Origin: JAHQVI01 sp964407075
GTDB taxonomy: Bacteria; Pseudomonadota; Alphaproteobacteria; Rhizobiales; Rhodomicrobiaceae
Direction of reading: 5' to 3'
Length of the DNA stretch: 10,637 nt
Assembly (NCBI GenBank): GCA_964407075.1
Contig: CAYOUE010000115.1
Coordinates: 1 to 10,637, forward strand
The translations under genes and the position numbers were made by a program. A model generated the notes under the pieces. The model was not told the DNA's origin and ran no database searches. It was given only the letters and a program-made list of their open reading frames with translations. This document shows, in pieces, positions 6,684 to 10,637 of the stretch (position 1 is the first letter of the stretch; every line of letters starts with the position of its first letter).

Positions 6684-7380
6684 TTAAGCCGAGGTCGCCG
6701 CGTTTGATGACCGCGTCCTGCCGCCGCTATGTTCCAGAAGTTCGGCCTGTTTGGCCTTGGCCTTGCGGTCCACCTGTTCGGGGTCGCAAATGCGGCGCAG
6801 TTCCTGGGTCAGATCATCGAGAATCGGCCTGGCATTCTCCGCTTTCGCCAGATCGTTGAGTTCTTCCGGATCGGTGGAAAGATCGAAAAGTTGCGGCTCA
6901 TAATCGGTGTAATAGACGAGCTTGTAGGGCCCTTTCCGGATCATGTAGGCGGCCGTCTTTGAGCCCATGCCGTGATACTCGGAGAACACGGCGCGGTCGT
7001 CATGGGTCCCAGCCATGATCTCGCCGATGTCGCAGCCGGGATGAGCGGCCGGAACGGTTTTGCCGTCCTTTTCGCCGACCGTATCCATTATGAAGGGATA
7101 CAGATCCAGCAGATTTACCGGCGCGGAAACGGTCACGCCGGAGGGAATGTCGGGCCCGGCCACAACGAGCGGGACGCCTACGGATTCCTCGTACATGTTC
7201 GACTTGCCCCAAAGACCGCACGTGCCGACATTGTCGCCATGATCGCTGGTGTAGACGATTCGGGTATTATCGGCCCAACCGCCATCGTTCAGCGTACCGA
7301 GTATTTTACCGATGTTCTCGTCGAGGAAGCTGCACAATCCGTGATAGCCGGCCTGTGTCCGCTTCACCAGGGCTTGAATG
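6684..7380 (-). pseudogene. Sulfatase family protein, C-terminal half only
   Basis: From about 7380 leftwards, the minus strand encodes about 232 residues of a sulfatase/alkaline-phosphatase superfamily enzyme. They run from ALVKRTQAGYHGLCSFLDEN through IVYTSDHGDNVG (metal-binding Asp-His pair), LWGKSNMYEESVGVPLVVAG (catalytic-site lysine segment) and QLFDLSTDPEELNDLA (typical C-terminal block) to the stop at 6684-6686. The open frame continues to 7508, but the translation beyond 7380 is Arg/Ser-rich shadow sequence of the gene on the other strand. The N-terminal half is absent, including the C/S-x-P-S-R signature whose Cys or Ser becomes formylglycine. No activity is possible from this fragment. 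It ends where the solute-binding relic begins on the plus strand, suggesting a deletion joint. Confidence 0.85.
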
Positions 7381-7381
7381 C

Positions 7382-8154
7382 GATACGATCCGGATGGTCG
7401 TGCCGTGGAAAGCCGGCGGCGGGACAGACCGCCTTGGACGCGGCCTCGCCGCTGCGATGGAAAAACTTTCCGGCAAGTCCGTGATCGTCGACAACATCGA
7501 CAGCGCAAGCGGCTCGATCAAGGCTACCACAGCGCGCCCCAACGGCTGCACAATCCTGATGAATGGCGACACCGAAATGTTGGCCTTCATGACCTTCAAG
7601 AGCAATCTGCCCTTCAGCATCGATCAGATGAAGTTCGTCGGGGGTTTCTTCACAAAGCCAACCTGGATGGTTTCTCACAAGGACCGAGGCTATGACTCCT
7701 TCCAGGACTTTCTCGACGCGGATAAGAATAAGCCGGGTGAACTGACGATCGGCGTAGGCGGTGCGTCAGGTGCGCATATGGTGATGGCTGCAGCCATCAA
7801 GGGTTACGCCGAAATCGAAGTGCGGATCGTTCCCGATCCTGGAGGCGCTGATCTCAAGAAGGCATTGCTTGCCAACTAGGTCGATGCCGGAGTGATCCAT
7901 TCGCCGGTCATGCTACCGAGATCAAGGAAGGGATGATGGACGTGTTCACCGCCGGTGGACAGCTCACCGGCATCGAATATGAGCCGATCCGGAACACGCC
8001 GACGCTTGAGAGCATGAAGCTCCCGATCAAGGTCTCTGTCACACGCGGTGTGTTTGTGCCGAAAGATACGCCCGGCGACGCTTTCGAGGCCGATATGCGT
8101 GACGTCTTGAAGTCGTTCCAGGAGATTTACGACAAATACATCAAGGCCGGCTAG
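7382..8154 (+). pseudogene. BugT/TctC-type tripartite tricarboxylate transporter receptor, truncated and disrupted
   Basis: The frame from 7382 begins DTIRMVVPWKAGGGTDRLGR, the first strand and glycine loop of Bug/TctC receptors, which normally lie just after the signal peptide. It continues through GKSVIVDNI and GELTIGVGGASGAHMVMAAA to TAG at 7877-7879, which replaces a residue in LLAN-x-VDAGVIHSPV. The match continues past that stop in the same frame to about 7910. It then shifts to a different frame (EIKEGMMDVFTAGGQLTGIE and onward) that ends with TAG at 8152-8154. Three lesions are therefore visible: loss of the signal peptide and start, a nonsense codon (probably Gln CAG to TAG), and a frameshift at about 7905-7918. 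Intact homologues are periplasmic receptors of about 320 residues. No membrane subunits (TctA/TctB) remain beside it. Confidence 0.87.
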
Positions 8155-8160
8155 AACAGC

Positions 8161-8195
8161 GGCGGCCGGCCGAATGCGGCGTTCGGTCGGCCGTC
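8161..8195 (+). terminator. GC-rich hairpin downstream of the solute-binding relic
   Basis: CGGCCGGCCGAA (8163-8174) pairs with TTCGGTCGGCCG (8182-8193) at 11 of 12 Watson-Crick positions (one G-T), around a 7-base loop. One or two further outer pairs are possible at 8161-8162 and 8194-8195. It starts six bases after the stop of the relic, as an intrinsic terminator would. No T-run follows, so it could equally be an mRNA-stabilising or pausing hairpin. It probably outlived the gene it served. Confidence 0.55.
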
Positions 8196-8654
8196 CTGGA
8201 AAATGTGCGCCTCACCATTCCACGTCGCCTAAAATCGCGAAAATATCCGTCTTCAGAAGCGTAGAAATCAACGTTTAGAGTCAGATTTACCAAATTGATC
8301 CATATGGAAAGATGGTCTGGCTTCTGGAAAACTGAGCGGCAGAACAGGATGAAAAGCGCTCGCTTCAGGTGCCTATTTTGAGTGTCCGCTTAGGGAATGC
8401 GGCCATCCTCCAGTCTGAATCAAAACGGCAGCTTTCACCGCACTCCGGCCGTAGCGATCCCCGACAAGCGCGGGACAGAAAGGAAACAAGACCTACCAGC
8501 TTAGGCAAAAAACGGGTTTGTCGGGAAGGCCGTGCAAATCTGCTTAGTAGCAGAGCGTTTCGAGACGCTGATCGGCGACCATTCGACCCGATTTTTTGCT
8601 GCGCTTTCGCCGATGACAGTCCGATTACGAGGGACATCGGCCAAAGTTAATCAC
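8196..8654. other. Intergenic stretch with no recognisable gene
   Basis: About 460 bases lie between the hairpin and the readable end of the J-domain-like gene. A 90-codon minus frame (8365-8637) and two overlapping plus frames exist. They have no clear ribosome site, are rich in Arg and Ser, and have no domain I recognise, so I treat them as chance. A near-palindrome lies at 8554-8569 (AGCGT/ACGCT arms). The first part (8220-8310) is visibly more AT-rich than neighbouring genes. No terminator for either flanking unit can be named here. Confidence 0.45.
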
Positions 8655-8747
8655 TCAAGCGGCCATTCCGCGCAATTTCTCGTATGCTGCATTTACACCC
8701 TTAAGCGCTTCCTCTCTGGCTTGCCGGATAGACGGCTTAGCATGGGG
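8655..8747 (-). pseudogene. In-frame continuation of the J-domain-like gene beyond its stop (helix III)
   Basis: Directly after the TGA at 8748-8750 the same frame reads 30 more codons to a second TGA at 8655-8657. The residues are PHAKPSIRQAREEALKGVNA followed by AYEKLRGMAA. This is what a J domain needs after its HPD loop: a basic, alanine-rich helix III with the NAAYE-LR ending typical of DnaJ relatives. It supports the view that the ancestral gene ran through the present stop, giving a 248-residue protein. It has no separate start. Confidence 0.7.
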
Positions 8748-9401
8748 TCAACGATGAGGGTGCAACTCGGATGCCAGCCGGCGCCGGGCTCGATCCAGTT
8801 GCTTTCTGGTGAAGGTAGTGCTGAGGCCGAAGATTTCACACAGCGATTGCAAGTCGTCTGACGTTTCGGCCCTGAACGTTTCGAAGCCGATATCCTTCCC
8901 AGCTCCGAGAGCTTTCTTCAAACGATCGTGAAAGCTGGCGAACAACCAATCTTCTTCGTAGCCTATAAAAAAATAGGAATTTGCCGTCAACAGCACCATG
9001 AGGGCGGCCGTGATGGCATAGCCGCCAGGATCGAGCGACGCTACAAAAATCCAAATCGGTGACATCTTTATCGCCACGCAGAGCGCTGCTGTGGAAGCGA
9101 TGATCAGAACCGCCCTCGTATGTCTTGCGCGAGGCGTGTGGCGGGCCTGCCACCGGCCTTCTATCTCCTTGAGTTCATCGGCATGCGCAGAGGCGTGATC
9201 GAGATCACCGCTGTTAATTGCACTGAGGCCCAACAAATACACGGCTTGACAGCCCTCAAGCCAGCGGCGGCGGCGGCGAGATAGGAAGATCCGAATCCTG
9301 GCAGGTACGAACATTGCCACGACGACGTACGTCAGGACGCTTGCTACGCTGGCGATGGGAACCATAATTTGTTGCAGAACAGTCCATTCAGAGGTGGCCA
9401 T
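8748..9401 (-). CDS. Membrane protein with C-terminal J-domain-like segment, prematurely stopped
   Basis: The frame beginning MATSEWTVLQQIMVPIAS gives 217 residues. Predicted membrane segments lie at about 12-33, 97-121 and 127-147. Between the first and second is a basic (SRRRRRW) and mostly hydrophilic stretch of about 60 residues. After the third comes a soluble tail. Its last 30 residues (CEIFGLSTTF, then TRKQLDRARRRLASELHPHR) match helices I and II of a J domain, the DnaK-stimulating module. The invariant HPD triad reads HPH at 214-216, and a TGA follows one codon later. The frame is open upstream to 9707, but that part overlaps the restriction gene; the ATG at 9399-9401 leaves a 70-base divergent gap. 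AGGAGA lies about 16 bases upstream, farther than ideal. As it stands the product would be a membrane protein lacking J helix III, probably unable to work with DnaK. I do not recognise a named family for the whole protein. Confidence 0.65.
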   Translation of the reverse strand: MATSEWTVLQQIMVPIASVASVLTYVVVAMFVPARIRIFLSRRRRRWLEGCQAVYLLGLSAINSGDLDHASAHADELKEIEGRWQARHTPRARHTRAVLIIASTAALCVAIKMSPIWIFVASLDPGGYAITAALMVLLTANSYFFIGYEEDWLFASFHDRLKKALGAGKDIGFETFRAETSDDLQSLCEIFGLSTTFTRKQLDRARRRLASELHPHR

Positions 9402-9457
9402 AGTGCGCCTGCTTGCCTCTCCTGCTACCAAAGCGCTAGCACGATTTTGCTTCTTCG

Positions 9458-9463
9458 TATAAT
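9458..9463 (+). promoter_or_regulatory. Consensus -10 element for the restriction-modification gene
   Basis: TATAAT matches the sigma-70 -10 consensus exactly and ends 8 bases before the ATG at 9472. No good -35 hexamer lies 16-18 bases upstream. Transcription starting about 7 bases downstream would begin at or within a couple of bases of the start codon, giving a leaderless or nearly leaderless message. GGGA just before the ATG is then of little use as a ribosome site. This element also lies in the 70-base region shared with the divergent membrane-protein gene. Confidence 0.4.
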
Positions 9464-9471
9464 CCGGGAAA

Positions 9472-10637
9472 ATGACACCAAACGAATTTATTGCCAAATG
9501 GTCCAAGGCGGATTTGACAGAGCGCGCTGCCGCGCAAACCCATTTCAACGACCTCTGTGCTCTACTTGGCGAGCCGACGCCGATTGACGCCGATCCGAAA
9601 GGCGAGTTGTACGCATTCGAAAAAGGCGCGCTGATTGCCGGAGGTGGGAAAGGGTGGGCCGATGTGTGGAAGCGGCACCATTTCGCATGGGAATATAAGC
9701 GCGACAATGCGAGCCTCGAAAAGGCGTTCGCTCAGCTCCTCTATTATTCGTCGGCGCTTGAAGCCCCGCCGCTCCTGATCGTCGCCGACACGAAGCGGTT
9801 TCGCATTCACACCAACTGGACGAACAGCGTTCAGGAGGTCAGGGAAGTTCAGCTTGAGGAGCTTGCTGATTCCCAGAAGCGCCAGCTTCTCAAATGGGCG
9901 TTTTCCGATCCCGAAAAGCTGAAGCCCGGCAAGACCCGTCAGCAACTCACCGAGGAAGCGGCCGCGGCGTTCGTTCAGATCGCCAAGCGGCTGCGCGAGC
10001 GCGGCCACGGCGCGGAAGACGTCGCCCATTTCGTCAACCGCATGGTCTTTTGCATGTTTGCCGAGGACGTGAACCTGCTGCCGGGCAATCTCTTCACGAA
10101 AATGCTCGAAGCGAGCCTGTCCGATCCCGCTAGCTTCGAGGACAACGCCCGCCAGCTTTTCGAGGCGATGCGATCCAAAGGCGGGCGCGTCGGCTTCGAA
10201 AAAGTCGAGTGGTTCAATGGCGGACTGTTCGACGACGATGCGGCGCTTCCGCTCGAAAAAGACGATGTGAAGGAGGCATTGGCCGCCGCCCGTCTTGACT
10301 GGTCGAATATCGATCCCTCGATTATGGGCACGCTGTTCGAGCGCGGCCTTGACCCCGACAAGCGCTCTCAGCTCGACGCGCATTACACCGACGCCGAGAA
10401 GATCATGCTGATCGTCAATCCGGTGATCGTCGAGCCGCTGAGGCGGGAATGGGAGGAGATCAAGCCGCGCATCGAGACGGTAATAGAGAAAGCTGATGCC
10501 GCAAGGGAGGAATCCAGCCGTACACGAAACCCGAACAAAGCTGGGGCGCTCACAAGGCAGGCGAATACGGCAATGGCCCAAGCGCAGCAGCTCCGTACTC
10601 AATATCTTGAGAGACTGAAAAATTTCCGCGTGCTCGA
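9472..10637 (+). CDS. MmeI-like type IIL (IIG) restriction-modification enzyme, N-terminal part
   Basis: The frame is open from ATG at 9472 to the right edge: 388 codons of a protein usually about 900 or more long. It begins MTPNEFIAKWSKADLTERAA and QTHFNDLCALLGEPTP, the standard N-terminus of MmeI-like single-chain enzymes that cut DNA and methylate it through one recognition domain. The nuclease residues are intact: D64, E74 and K76 (in WADV...WEYK), with the D-x9-E-x-K spacing of MmeI (D70, E80, K82). The helical connector follows, with FVNRMVFCMFAEDVNLLPGN, FNGGLFDDDAALPL and the segment FERGLDPDKRSQLDAHYTDA. The last residues, LKNFRVL, directly precede the expected DPACGSGNF-type methyltransferase motif I, which is outside the window with the target-recognition domain. 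No internal stop is seen. It would defend against phage or plasmid DNA lacking its modification. Confidence 0.9.
   Translation, partial: MTPNEFIAKWSKADLTERAAAQTHFNDLCALLGEPTPIDADPKGELYAFEKGALIAGGGKGWADVWKRHHFAWEYKRDNASLEKAFAQLLYYSSALEAPPLLIVADTKRFRIHTNWTNSVQEVREVQLEELADSQKRQLLKWAFSDPEKLKPGKTRQQLTEEAAAAFVQIAKRLRERGHGAEDVAHFVNRMVFCMFAEDVNLLPGNLFTKMLEASLSDPASFEDNARQLFEAMRSKGGRVGFEKVEWFNGGLFDDDAALPLEKDDVKEALAAARLDWSNIDPSIMGTLFERGLDPDKRSQLDAHYTDAEKIMLIVNPVIVEPLRREWEEIKPRIETVIEKADAAREESSRTRNPNKAGALTRQANTAMAQAQQLRTQYLERLKNFRVL

Noticed and set aside
8365..8637. A 90-codon minus frame in the right intergenic region
   Set aside because: It has an Arg/Ser-rich composition, no domain and no good ribosome site, and plus-strand frames of similar quality overlap it.
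9402..9707. Upstream extension of the J-domain-like frame to 9707
   Set aside because: The extra 102 residues are Ser/Pro/Arg-rich and overlap the start and first 236 bases of the restriction gene. The ATG at 9401 gives a sensible membrane protein and a divergent promoter gap.
9562..10602. A 346-codon open frame on the minus strand at the right edge
   Set aside because: It is antisense to the MmeI-like gene, which keeps nuclease residues and family blocks in order. The minus frame shows no recognisable protein.
1..10637. CRISPR arrays, tRNA or rRNA genes, intact insertion sequences
   Set aside because: No regularly spaced repeats, cloverleaf-like segments, rRNA-like blocks or transposase frames were seen on either strand by eye. 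A covariance-model and IS search would be needed to exclude small or degenerate ones.

Overview
The base composition (GC-rich, about 57-60% by eye), GNTR/TRAP gene content and codon style suggest an alphaproteobacterium of the Hyphomicrobiales (Brucella/Ochrobactrum, Rhizobium or Mesorhizobium-like). The density of broken transporter genes, a toxin relic and a restriction-modification gene suggests an accessory segment, either a secondary replicon or a genomic island. The taxonomic call is an inference; no RNA gene or housekeeping marker is present.

Left edge (1-853): a decayed zone. An internal and C-terminal piece of an ABC-type family 5 solute-binding protein on the minus strand abuts a ParE/RelE-type toxin relic on the plus strand. 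The toxin has lost its start and carries an amber codon. About 300 bases without a convincing gene follow, except for a weak hint of a second toxin tail.

Centre (854-6603): an intact, compact catabolic locus. On the minus strand, a GntR/FCD regulator overlaps by 11 bases a predicted homoserine-dehydrogenase-like oxidoreductase with a C-terminal SAF domain (COG4091 type). Diverging from them on the plus strand is a complete TRAP transporter (DctP, DctQ, DctM; each pair joined by a 4-base ATGA overlap), followed after 16 bases by a metal-dependent cyclase/formamidase-family hydrolase. The shared promoter region holds a perfect 12-bp palindrome typical of FCD-type GntR operators. The likely logic is import of an organic acid by the TRAP system and its conversion by the cyclase-fold hydrolase and the NAD(P)-dependent oxidoreductase, controlled by the GntR protein. 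The substrate cannot be read from the sequence.

Right of this (6604-8195): a second decayed zone. The C-terminal half of a sulfatase (minus) meets a BugT/TctC-type solute-binding protein relic (plus) at a joint where both genes have lost their 5' ends. The relic also carries an amber codon and a frameshift, and is followed by a strong hairpin.

Right edge (8196-10637): about 460 bases without a recognisable gene, then a divergent pair. On the minus strand is a membrane protein with three predicted helices and a C-terminal J-domain-like segment that is cut by an in-frame TGA just after its HPD-equivalent motif; the missing helix III remains readable beyond the stop. On the plus strand is the N-terminal 388 codons of an MmeI-like (type IIL/IIG) restriction-methyltransferase with intact nuclease residues. 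It leaves the window exactly where methyltransferase motif I should begin.
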